Part shown: piece by piece, positions 1 through 5,136 of the stretch
Position numbering within the stretch: position 1 is the stretch's first letter
Layout: every line of letters begins with the position of its first letter
Assembly (NCBI GenBank): GCA_031279925.1
Contig: JAITHQ010000248.1
Coordinates: forward strand, 1-5,247
DNA from: Treponema sp.
GTDB taxonomy: Bacteria; Spirochaetota; Spirochaetia; Treponematales; Breznakiellaceae
Direction of reading: 5' to 3'
Length of the DNA stretch: 5,247 nt
Notes under the pieces: model-generated
The model's database searches: none
Seen by the model: only the letters and a program-made list of their open reading frames with translations
What the model was told of the DNA's origin: nothing
Position numbers and translations under genes: made by a program

Positions 1-6
1 CACAGT

Positions 7-75
7 CCACGGATTACACGGATTAACGCGGATTTTCGGTACCAAAACCCTTCTAATCCGTGAAAATCCGTGGAT
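7..75. repeat. CACGGATTA-type imperfect inverted repeat
   Basis: The left arm at 7-25 reads as tandem variants of CACGGATTA, followed by GCGGATTTT at 29-37. The right arm at 54-73 (TAATCCGTG then AAAATCCGTGG) is its reverse complement with about one small indel. The two arms can fold around a 28-base loop. From memory, short repeats of this CACGGATTAACACGGATT style recur in intergenic DNA of many environmental bacteria, including spirochaetes; their function is unknown. The repeat may continue to the left of the window. Confidence 0.7.
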
Positions 76-110
76 TTTTCCTCTCTCAATTTTCATTTCT
101 CCATTTAATC

Positions 111-131
111 AGCGCTTCCTTTTTTAGCGCT
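111..131. repeat. Small AGCGCT stem-loop
   Basis: The self-complementary hexamer AGCGCT occurs at 111-116 and again at 126-131, separated by the 9-base loop TCCTTTTTT. The stem is short and I would not call it a terminator. It directly abuts the stronger hairpin that begins at 133, so the two may form one composite repeat. Confidence 0.45.
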
Positions 132-132
132 T

Positions 133-162
133 GTTGTTGCAAAACTGAAGTTTTGCAACAAC
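133..162. repeat. Perfect 13-bp inverted repeat (GTTGTTGCAAAAC stem)
   Basis: GTTGTTGCAAAAC at 133-145 and GTTTTGCAACAAC at 150-162 are perfect reverse complements around the 4-base loop TGAA. Neither side is followed by a T-run, so this is not a classical intrinsic terminator. The core TTTGCAAC is shared with the palindrome at 5219-5247 at the other end of the window. Read on the minus strand it would encode VVAKLQFCNN, a tail I associate from memory with short hypothetical proteins in treponemes; that would be repeat sequence translated by over-annotation. Confidence 0.75.
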
Positions 163-257
163 CTCATTAATTATCAAGAATTGCGCAAGCCTTGTCCGCA
201 AAATATTTGCTTCTCTATCTCTATACTCTCTCCTCCCTCTCTTTTCTTCTTCACTAA

Positions 258-320
258 GAGCCTGTTTAAATTGTGGTTTTTTGCGGTCAATAGACCGCAA
301 AAATCCCGGTTTTCGGGCTC
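258..320 (+). mobile_element. Miniature element copy A (63-bp single-module form)
   Basis: The element begins GAGCCTGTTTAAATTGTGG and ends CGGGCTC, and is flanked on both sides by TAA (255-257 and 321-323), consistent with a 3-bp target duplication. It differs from the first 63 bp of copy C at only 3 positions. Inside is a hairpin with stem 278-288/293-303 and loop AATA, followed by a CCCG/CGGG mini-stem. It lacks the second module seen in copies B and C. No protein is encoded, so any movement would need a transposase acting in trans. The last base of the element supplies the G of the alaA TAG stop codon on the minus strand. Confidence 0.75.
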
Positions 321-1537
321 TAAGCCTGCCGGTAGCCGTCCAGAAACACCGCAAGGCGGCGCATGGCGCAGGCCAGTGTATCCTTGTCGGGAAGGAAAAC
401 AATACGGAAATGGTCAGGCTCCTTCCAGTTAAAGCCCGTTCCCTGCACCAGCAGCAGGCGCTGTTCCCGCAAAAGATCGAGCATAAATTGTTGGTCGTTG
501 GTAATGTTGAAGCGCTTAATGTCAACCTTTGGGAAACAGTACAATGCCCCCTTGGGCATTACCACAGAAAGGCCGGGAATGGTGTTGGCCATATTAACGG
601 CAATATCCCGCTGCTCCCGCAGCCTGCCGCCCGGAAGGAGCAGGTCCTTTACGCTCTGGTAGCCGCCCAGGGCGGTCTGTATACCGAACTGGGAAGGCAT
701 GTTGGCGCAGAGCCGCATATTGGAAAGCATCTCCAGCCCTTCAATATAACCGGCGGCAAATTTTTTGTTTCCCGAAAGCACCATCCATGCCGAGCGGAAA
801 CCGGCGGCCCGCCATGCCTTGGAAAGCCCGTCAAAACTCACGGTAAGGATATCTGACGCAACGGTAGACATGGGGATATGCACCGCGCCGTCATAGGTTA
901 TCCTGCTGTAGATTTCATCGGCGTATACGATAAGATCGTGTTCCCGCGCAATCCGGGCAATATCTTCCAGTATGGGGCGGCCATAAACCGCGCCGGTGGG
1001 GTTGTTGGGGTTGATCACTACAATGGCCTTGGTGCGGGGGCTTACCTTGGAACGAATGTCCTCGATGTCGGGATTCCATTCGGCGGATTCATCGCAGCGG
1101 TAATGGACTGCCGCGCCGCCTGCAAGCGTTACCGCCGCGGTCCATAGGGGATAATCCGGCATGGGAAGGAGCACCTCATCGCCCGCATCCAGCAGGCCCT
1201 GCATGGCGATCATGATAAGCTCGCTTACCCCGTTGCCGATGTAGATGTCGTCGATGCCCACGTCCATCACGCCCTTGTCCTGAAAATCCTGCATTACCGC
1301 CTTGCGGGCGGCAAAAAGGCCGTGGGAATCGCCATAGCCCTGGGCGTTGTGCAGATTGACAATCATGTCGTGCAGTATCTCATCCGGCGCGTTAAAGCCA
1401 AATGCGGCGGGGTTGCCGATGTTGAGCTTAATGATCCTAAAGCCCTCATCCTCAAGGCGTTTCGCTTCTTTAAGAACCGGCCCCCTGATGTCGTAACATA
1501 CATTACTGAGTTTGGATGATTTATCAATATCCTTCAA
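320..1537 (-). CDS. alaA: Glutamate-pyruvate aminotransferase AlaA-like (class I/II, PLP)
   Basis: This 405-residue cytosolic PLP enzyme of fold type I closely follows E. coli AlaA (formerly YfbQ) as I remember it, in length and along the whole sequence, for example KSSKL near the N-terminus and the central stretch IEGLEML. The expected reaction is pyruvate plus glutamate to alanine plus 2-oxoglutarate, the main alanine-forming step. Visible active-site residues are R18 in YDIRGP, GNGVSEL at 101-107 for the phosphate, Y129 in PDYPLW, N179 in NPNNPTG (176-182), D207 and Y210 in YADEIY, the Schiff-base K240 in GLSK, and R378 in HFRIV for the substrate carboxylate. The start codon is TTG, chosen because AAGGAG lies 5 bases upstream and because KDIDKSSKL aligns with the family N-terminus. 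The gene is second in an operon, 2 bp after the upstream stop. Its TAG stop is shared with the end of a miniature element. Exact substrate is by homology; an aspartate aminotransferase label would be the alternative. Confidence 0.93.
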   Translation of the reverse strand: MKDIDKSSKLSNVCYDIRGPVLKEAKRLEDEGFRIIKLNIGNPAAFGFNAPDEILHDMIVNLHNAQGYGDSHGLFAARKAVMQDFQDKGVMDVGIDDIYIGNGVSELIMIAMQGLLDAGDEVLLPMPDYPLWTAAVTLAGGAAVHYRCDESAEWNPDIEDIRSKVSPRTKAIVVINPNNPTGAVYGRPILEDIARIAREHDLIVYADEIYSRITYDGAVHIPMSTVASDILTVSFDGLSKAWRAAGFRSAWMVLSGNKKFAAGYIEGLEMLSNMRLCANMPSQFGIQTALGGYQSVKDLLLPGGRLREQRDIAVNMANTIPGLSVVMPKGALYCFPKVDIKRFNITNDQQFMLDLLREQRLLLVQGTGFNWKEPDHFRIVFLPDKDTLACAMRRLAVFLDGYRQA

Positions 1538-1539
1538 AA

Positions 1540-2367
1540 CTACTCCTTAAAAAGCCATGCCCCGGCTTCATCAATATATTTCTTTATTATGGCGGCGTGT
1601 ACCTCGGTTTCAATCCTGGCCGCCTGCCGCTTCCAGCCTTCCCCGTTTTTAAGCGCCTTAACAACCCGCTCCCGGCCCTTTACGGCAAGGGAGCGGCACT
1701 CCGCCTGATTTACCGAATATTTCAACAAGGTTCCGGAAAGGAAAAACGCGGAAAGGCCGGTAATAAGCGGCTCATTCGAAGATAAAACAAGCGCCCTGAA
1801 TTCCTCTTCGGCCCGGTCAAAAAGTCTGGCAAGAACCAGGGAAAAACCGTAATACCAGCGAAGCCATTGCGCTTCTTTTATTTTTCCCTTTTCAAGCCGT
1901 AGTTGAAAAAAATCCGCCGCAGCCCTGGCGTCCCCGCCCAGGATTCTGGCCGCGCCAAAAATGATGGCGTTTGCGTCCAGCAGGGCGGGTTTTGCTATGG
2001 CAACCTTGTTTTCAAGCTGCAAGGCCCCTCCAAAATCACTCAACACCAAATAGGAATTCAGCAGCAAGCGGACATGCCGGGAAGCATAATACCCTTTGTG
2101 GTAAATTTTGTTTTCCAGGTATTCCGTCAGCGCCGGCCAGTCTTCCCGTTCCAGCAGCATGAACAGGCGGCGGTTCATTAGAAAAAAGGAATTTAAGCCG
2201 GCAAGGGAAGCAATCAAAACCAGCGCCAAAGGCCAGGCGGACTGCCAGAAAGCCGCCGTCATATCCATCCCAAAAACCGCAAACGGCAGCACGGCAACAA
2301 AGGATAGCACAAAAATGATAAGTATGTTAAAAAAAATAATAATGTATTTGAATTTCAAGCAAAACAT
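1540..2367 (-). CDS. Unrecognised membrane protein, two N-terminal helices and helical repeat-like domain
   Basis: I do not recognise this 275-residue protein. It starts with two hydrophobic segments, about residues 9-32 and 44-65, separated by a short MDMTAAF loop. They would make a hairpin with both the short N-terminus and the large C-terminal part most likely cytoplasmic. The remainder (about 66-275) is predicted helical and soluble. Segments such as 139-160 (ARILGGDARAAADFFQ) and 172-195 (YYGFSLVLARLFDRAEEEF) look like TPR-type helix pairs, but they are too few and too degenerate to call firmly. There are no cysteine clusters, catalytic motifs or nucleotide-binding loops. It is the first gene of the operon with alaA, which follows after 2 bp. 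ATG at 2365-2367 gives the longest frame, but AGGAG abuts it with no spacing, so TTG at 2356-2358 (residue 4) may be the real start. A scaffold role is possible but unsupported. Confidence 0.8.
   Translation of the reverse strand: MFCLKFKYIIIFFNILIIFVLSFVAVLPFAVFGMDMTAAFWQSAWPLALVLIASLAGLNSFFLMNRRLFMLLEREDWPALTEYLENKIYHKGYYASRHVRLLLNSYLVLSDFGGALQLENKVAIAKPALLDANAIIFGAARILGGDARAAADFFQLRLEKGKIKEAQWLRWYYGFSLVLARLFDRAEEEFRALVLSSNEPLITGLSAFFLSGTLLKYSVNQAECRSLAVKGRERVVKALKNGEGWKRQAARIETEVHAAIIKKYIDEAGAWLFKE
1543..1548 (-). promoter_or_regulatory. Ribosome binding site deciding the TTG start of alaA
   Basis: On the minus strand AAGGAG is followed by TAGTT and then TTG, a 5-base spacing. The site forms the last two sense codons (Lys-Glu) of the upstream gene, just before its TAG stop. 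Ribosomes terminating on the upstream gene would therefore be released on top of the alaA initiation site, which suggests translational coupling. Confidence 0.8.
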
Positions 2368-2377
2368 CTCCTATAAT
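2348..2377 (+). promoter_or_regulatory. Candidate sigma70 promoter for the HD-GYP/CNNM operon
   Basis: The consensus -10 box TATAAT lies at 2372-2377 and TTGAAT (4 of 6 to TTGACA) at 2348-2353, with an 18-base spacer. Transcription would start near 2384, giving a leader of about 310 bases before the ATG at 2696 that contains the GC-rich hairpin and the 99-bp miniature element. The promoter overlaps the first codons and SD of the divergent minus-strand gene, so the two operons could interfere. The -10 is a perfect match but the region is AT-rich, so chance is possible. Confidence 0.45.
2368..2372 (-). promoter_or_regulatory. AGGAG abutting the ATG, possible SD for a downstream TTG
   Basis: On the minus strand AGGAG is immediately followed by ATGTTTTGCTTG. 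Zero spacing to ATG is poor for initiation, whereas spacing to the in-frame TTG is 9 bases. A TTG start would match the TTG used by the next gene and shorten the protein by three residues without touching the first membrane helix. Confidence 0.55.
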
Positions 2378-2421
2378 GGACTTGTTCACGGAATAGGTCC
2401 GTTTCAAGCCCTGCGGTTTTC

Positions 2422-2446
2422 GCCGGCGGGCCTTTGGCTTGCCGGC
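2422..2446. repeat. GC-rich 11-bp stem-loop in the divergent leader
   Basis: GCCGGCGGGCC (2422-2432) and GGCTTGCCGGC (2436-2446) pair along all 11 positions, two of them as G-U wobbles when transcribed on the plus strand, around a TTT loop. The next bases are TGCGAAACGCGCATTTTT, so a T5 run (2460-2464) lies 13 bases after the stem. That is too far for a standard intrinsic terminator but could be part of a leader structure. It does not resemble a cyclic-di-GMP riboswitch core that I know. Confidence 0.5.
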
Positions 2447-2488
2447 TGCGAAACGCGCATTTTTAAGCGGAATTGATTTGGAAACTAA

Positions 2489-2587
2489 GAGCCTGTTCAA
2501 AATTCTACCTTGCAGGCTCCAAAAGAGCCCGAAAATCGGGATTTTTGTGGTCTATTGACCGCAAAAATCCACAATTTGAACAGGCTC
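2489..2587 (-). mobile_element. Miniature element copy B (complete 99-bp two-module form)
   Basis: Perfect 13-bp terminal inverted repeats, GAGCCTGTTCAAA at 2489-2501 and its reverse complement at 2575-2587, are flanked on both sides by TAA (2486-2488 and 2588-2590). The element splits into a 31-bp module bounded by GAGCCTG/CAGGCTC (2489-2519), a CAAAA linker (2520-2524) and a 63-bp module (2525-2587) homologous to copy A. The 63-bp module contains a 14-bp stem (2539-2552/2557-2570, loop TATT). Relative to copies A and C it is inverted. Ends starting GAG and a TNA target duplication are features I recall for the IS1031 group of the IS5 family, so this is MITE-like and probably mobilised by such a transposase (inference). 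Confidence 0.82.
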
Positions 2588-2615
2588 TAAAGGTTCCGAA
2601 CCAATCTTGTCAAAA

Positions 2616-2630
2616 GAGGCTGTTCAAAAC
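2616..2630 (+). repeat. Lone element-end-like sequence
   Basis: GAGGCTGTTCAAAAC matches the left end of the miniature elements (GAGCCTGTTCAAAA in copy B) with one substitution. No partner end is found before the HD-GYP gene at 2696 and there is no TAA directly before it. It may be a decayed solo end or the edge of a related repeat family. Confidence 0.4.
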
Positions 2631-2676
2631 GGTTAGCTTTGGTACAGACTCGATTGCTAATGATAGAGTAGAGTAA

Positions 2677-2685
2677 AGGAAAGGG
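2677..2685 (+). promoter_or_regulatory. Ribosome binding site of the HD-GYP gene
   Basis: AGGAAAGGG precedes the ATG at 2696 by 10 bases. It is a modest purine-rich site, but it is the only one near the ATG, and the protein from this ATG begins with the conserved-looking N-terminal domain, supporting the start. Confidence 0.6.
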
Positions 2686-2695
2686 CAAGTCAATA

Positions 2696-3838
2696 ATGAA
2701 GAGTTTTTCGCTTGGTGAAATACCGCCGGGCAGTTTTTTTACCAAACCGGTGTATCTTGATTCTCAGTTTGTCGTGGCGGCGCCAGAAACGCCTTTTTCC
2801 AAAAACATTGCCAAAATCATTACGGATTGGCAATTTAAAGAAGTTTTTAGCGATGGCGAACCGTGCAAGGAGTATACCCCCAATACCAACAGCCAGGTTC
2901 ACGGTGGGGCAATCAATAAGCGTTCCAGCAAGGACGACAACGACAAGATACAGAAAGCGGAAGAATTTTATACTTCTTTTCAAGAGTATGTGGAGAACCT
3001 CTTTGCCCATGTAACGATAAAGAACGAATTGAATTTTATCTTTATCGCTGAAAAGATTAAAACTGTCTGCGATTTTGTGCGGGAGAATCGCCGTTTCCTG
3101 ATGCGGGCGCAGAAACCTATCGAGGCTGCGGGCGAGGGGAATTACCTTGCCGCCCATACCGTGCGTTCTACCGTTATCGCGCTCATCATTGGAACTTACC
3201 TTAAACTGCCCAGCCACCGGCTTATTGAACTGGGCGTGGCGGCGCTGGTTCATGAAATCGGTATGCTCAAGCTGCCCCCGCAGATATATCTTAGCAACAG
3301 CCCGCTGGGCCCCCAGGAAAAAAAAATGATTTATACCCACCCGGAATTGGGCTACAACCTGCTTCGGTTATGCAATTTTCCCCTAACGATTAGCCTCGCC
3401 GCGCTTGAACACCACGAGCGGGAAAACGGCTCCGGCTACCCCCGGCAGATAACCGGCTCCAAGATCAGCCTTTACTCAAAAATTATCGCTGTTGCCTGCT
3501 CGTATGAAGGGCTTATTTCAAACCGTCCCCACAAAGAAGCCAAGAACGGCTATGCCGGAATGCTTGAACTGTTAAAAAACGAGGGAAAGCAGTACGATGA
3601 CATAGTGGTACGGGCGCTGATCTATTCACTTTCAATTTATCCTATAGGGCTGTATGTATCCCTCTCCAACGGAAAAAACGGGCAGGTGATCGATGTAAAC
3701 CCGGAAAACCCCCGCTATCCGGTTGTGCAGATATTTGGAGAGGTAATGCCGGACGGGACAAATAAAACCTTACAGACTTCCCCGGACGGGGTTTCCATTG
3801 TCCGCCCCCTAAGACGCGAAGAGATTGAGAGCCAATAA
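2696..3838 (+). CDS. HD-GYP domain protein (c-di-GMP phosphodiesterase family, divergent metal site)
   Basis: This 380-residue soluble protein has an N-terminal domain (about 1-55, with PPGSFFTKPVYLD and a WQFKEVFSDGE stretch) of the kind seen before HD-GYP domains, a charged linker (about 56-95) and an HD-GYP domain (about 145-345). HD-GYP enzymes hydrolyse cyclic-di-GMP using a two- or three-metal centre. Visible hallmarks are H154, H186 in the HD position, H215 in HPELGY, H239-H240-E241-R242 and the GSGYP motif at 245-249, followed by RP at 277-278 and the typical tail YPIGLYVSLSNG. Unusual are HEIGM (186-190) where most members have HDIGK, and ACSYE (267-271) where most have an Asp-rich ADVYD-like sequence; both touch metal ligands. 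It could thus be weakly active, metal-switched or a sensor. No signal peptide or membrane segment is seen. It is followed by the CNNM gene after 2 bp, so they are almost certainly co-transcribed. Confidence 0.9.
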   Translation: MKSFSLGEIPPGSFFTKPVYLDSQFVVAAPETPFSKNIAKIITDWQFKEVFSDGEPCKEYTPNTNSQVHGGAINKRSSKDDNDKIQKAEEFYTSFQEYVENLFAHVTIKNELNFIFIAEKIKTVCDFVRENRRFLMRAQKPIEAAGEGNYLAAHTVRSTVIALIIGTYLKLPSHRLIELGVAALVHEIGMLKLPPQIYLSNSPLGPQEKKMIYTHPELGYNLLRLCNFPLTISLAALEHHERENGSGYPRQITGSKISLYSKIIAVACSYEGLISNRPHKEAKNGYAGMLELLKNEGKQYDDIVVRALIYSLSIYPIGLYVSLSNGKNGQVIDVNPENPRYPVVQIFGEVMPDGTNKTLQTSPDGVSIVRPLRREEIESQ

Positions 3839-3840
3839 AT

Positions 3841-5136
3841 ATGGAGGATCCCTGGCCCGCAATGACGCCCTTCGCCGCAGCGTGTACCATTGCCGCCCTG
3901 TTTGCCGCAAGCGGCTTTTTTTCCCTTTTTGAACACGCCTTAAACGCCGCCCGAAAAGCCCGGCTGCAAAAAGAGGCCCGGAACAGCAAAAAATATCGCC
4001 GTGTTCTGGATGTGGCGGAGAATCCCCGGATGTACCTTGCCGCTGCCCGTATCTGGGTCTGCGTACTCCGCATCACAAGCGCCTTTCTGACCGGATTCAT
4101 CGTTACGCGCTATTTTACGCTTGCGCCGCGGGCTCCGGTGGAACATTATGCCATACCCCTGTTTGCCGCCTGTACCATAGCGCTGACGTTTGCGGCAATC
4201 CTTTTGGGCGACCTGGTTCCAGGCGTCATTGCCCGTTCCGCGCCGGAACGGATTGCCGCGGGCGTTCTTCCGCTGTTCAGCATACTTGCCCTTCCCATGC
4301 GGCCATTTTACTTCCTGGCCCGGCGTACCGGCGCGCTTCTCCGCTCGATTCTTCCCCTGGAAACAATAAAGCCGGGGATTACCGAGGACGAGCTGCGTTT
4401 TGCCCTTATGGAGGGCGAAAAATCGGGCATCGTGGAAAGCAAGGAACGCACTATGGTTGAAGGGGTATTTTATCTTGGCGACCGGCCCGCAGGCGCTTTT
4501 ATGACCCACCGTTCCGAGATACAGTGGCTGGATGTACACGCCGATCCCAAAGACATACGGGCGAAGGCGCTTGAATACCGCAGTCAGCAATGTTTTCCCG
4601 TTGCCGACCGGACCCTGGACGCGATCATCGGCGTGGCCTATCTGGAAGACATTATCCTTGACCAGGCCGAAGAAGCGCCAAAGGGGCTGCGTTCCATTAT
4701 AAAGAAGGCGCAGTTTATTCCCGAAACCATGCCGGCCCTGAAAGCCTTTGAATCGTTTAAGCGGGGCGAAGCGAATTTTCTTTTTGTTATGGATGAATAC
4801 GGCGGCTTTGCGGGGATTCTTTCGGTGCGGGATTTAGTTGAAGAAATTGTCGGCGAACTGTCCAGTTCCCGGCAAAATGAGGAGCCCGCAATTCAGCGGG
4901 AGGACGGATCGTGGCTTGCCGATGGCAGCCTTAATATTGACGAGGCGGCTGAACTGCTCGCCCTGCCCGGCCTTGCCGCCGAAGCGGCGGATTACCACAC
5001 TCTGGCGGGCTTTGTCCTGTCCCTTGCCGGGGAACTTCCCCGTACCGGGGAGAGTTTTGCCTACCAGGGCTATCGTTTTACAGTAGTTGACATGGATGGC
5101 AACAGAATTGACAAGTTGATGATTGAGCCGGCCTAA
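3841..5136 (+). CDS. CNNM/CBS-pair/CorC-HlyC membrane protein (hemolysin-C-like, divergent)
   Basis: This 431-residue protein has the full architecture of the CorC/HlyC (UPF0053) family. A CNNM (DUF21) membrane domain covers about 8-165 with hydrophobic segments near 8-30, 67-90, 103-130 and 140-160. A CBS pair covers about 215-342 (MTHR at 221-224, CFPV at 251-254, VMDEYGG at 316-322, LVEEIVGEL at 332-340). A C-terminal CorC_HlyC domain covers about 350-430 (DGSLN, YHTLAGFVL, RI at 422-423). Family members are implicated in Mg2+ or Co2+ efflux; some were annotated as hemolysins. The membrane domain is divergent: GD-LVPG (123-128) replaces the usual GE-VPK, and RITSAF replaces the usual Asn-containing helix. 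ATG at 3841 lies 2 bp after the HD-GYP stop; the only SD-like sequence (TTGAGAG) sits inside that gene, implying coupling. GGAGG occurs inside codons 1-3, but no start lies at the right distance after it. The TAA stop is the flank of miniature element copy C. Confidence 0.9.
   Translation: MEDPWPAMTPFAAACTIAALFAASGFFSLFEHALNAARKARLQKEARNSKKYRRVLDVAENPRMYLAAARIWVCVLRITSAFLTGFIVTRYFTLAPRAPVEHYAIPLFAACTIALTFAAILLGDLVPGVIARSAPERIAAGVLPLFSILALPMRPFYFLARRTGALLRSILPLETIKPGITEDELRFALMEGEKSGIVESKERTMVEGVFYLGDRPAGAFMTHRSEIQWLDVHADPKDIRAKALEYRSQQCFPVADRTLDAIIGVAYLEDIILDQAEEAPKGLRSIIKKAQFIPETMPALKAFESFKRGEANFLFVMDEYGGFAGILSVRDLVEEIVGELSSSRQNEEPAIQREDGSWLADGSLNIDEAAELLALPGLAAEAADYHTLAGFVLSLAGELPRTGESFAYQGYRFTVVDMDGNRIDKLMIEPA

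Larger units (their letters stand above)
1..319. other. Gene-free repeat-rich region downstream of alaA
   Basis: I see no credible coding sequence here. The open frames that cross it are built from repeat sequence and read off the end of the aminotransferase gene in other frames. From left to right it holds the CACGGATT-type inverted repeat, a T-rich spacer, a small AGCGCT hairpin, a perfect 13-bp hairpin, a pyrimidine-rich tract (about 211-253) and a 63-bp miniature element. It is the 3' flank of the minus-strand operon, yet I find no canonical terminator with a U-run after a hairpin in the minus direction. Confidence 0.7.
2368..2695. other. Divergent intergenic region, 328 bp, no gene
   Basis: This separates the minus-strand alaA operon from the plus-strand HD-GYP operon. 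I see no supported coding sequence; the small frames crossing it are made of promoter, hairpin and repeat sequence. It holds the -10 box of a plus-strand promoter, a GC-rich hairpin (2422-2446), miniature element copy B (2489-2587), a lone element-end-like sequence (2616-2630) and the HD-GYP ribosome binding site. No convincing minus-strand promoter was found by eye, although the minus operon must be expressed from somewhere in this region. Confidence 0.65.

Noticed and set aside
7..75. CRISPR array at the left edge
   Set aside because: The repeats are about 9 bp with 1-3 base gaps and an inverted partner; there are no regular spacers or Cas genes.
278..303. Intrinsic terminator for alaA within element A
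   Set aside because: The stem is good, but on the minus strand it is followed by A-rich then mixed sequence, not a T-run, so it does not meet the usual terminator form.
124..525. Minus-strand open frame of 133 codons overlapping the alaA 3' end
   Set aside because: It reads the alaA end in another frame, then element A, the purine-rich strand of the pyrimidine tract and the 13-bp hairpin. Its translation is explained by repeats; alaA has overwhelming family similarity in its own frame.
2378..2446. Cyclic-di-GMP riboswitch in the leader of the HD-GYP operon
   Set aside because: Context made it tempting, but I cannot find the conserved GEMM-type core or tetraloop receptor pattern; only simple hairpins are visible.
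2473..2676. 67-codon plus-strand frame before the HD-GYP gene
   Set aside because: Begins with TTG and is composed largely of miniature element copy B; no SD at a proper distance and no protein-like features.
2690..3340. 216-codon minus-strand open frame opposite the HD-GYP gene
   Set aside because: It lies antisense to a gene with clear domain motifs, has no family resemblance, and is typical of a shadow frame.
3940..4590. 216-codon minus-strand open frame opposite the CNNM gene
   Set aside because: Basic, low-complexity translation antisense to a well-supported gene; no recognisable motif.
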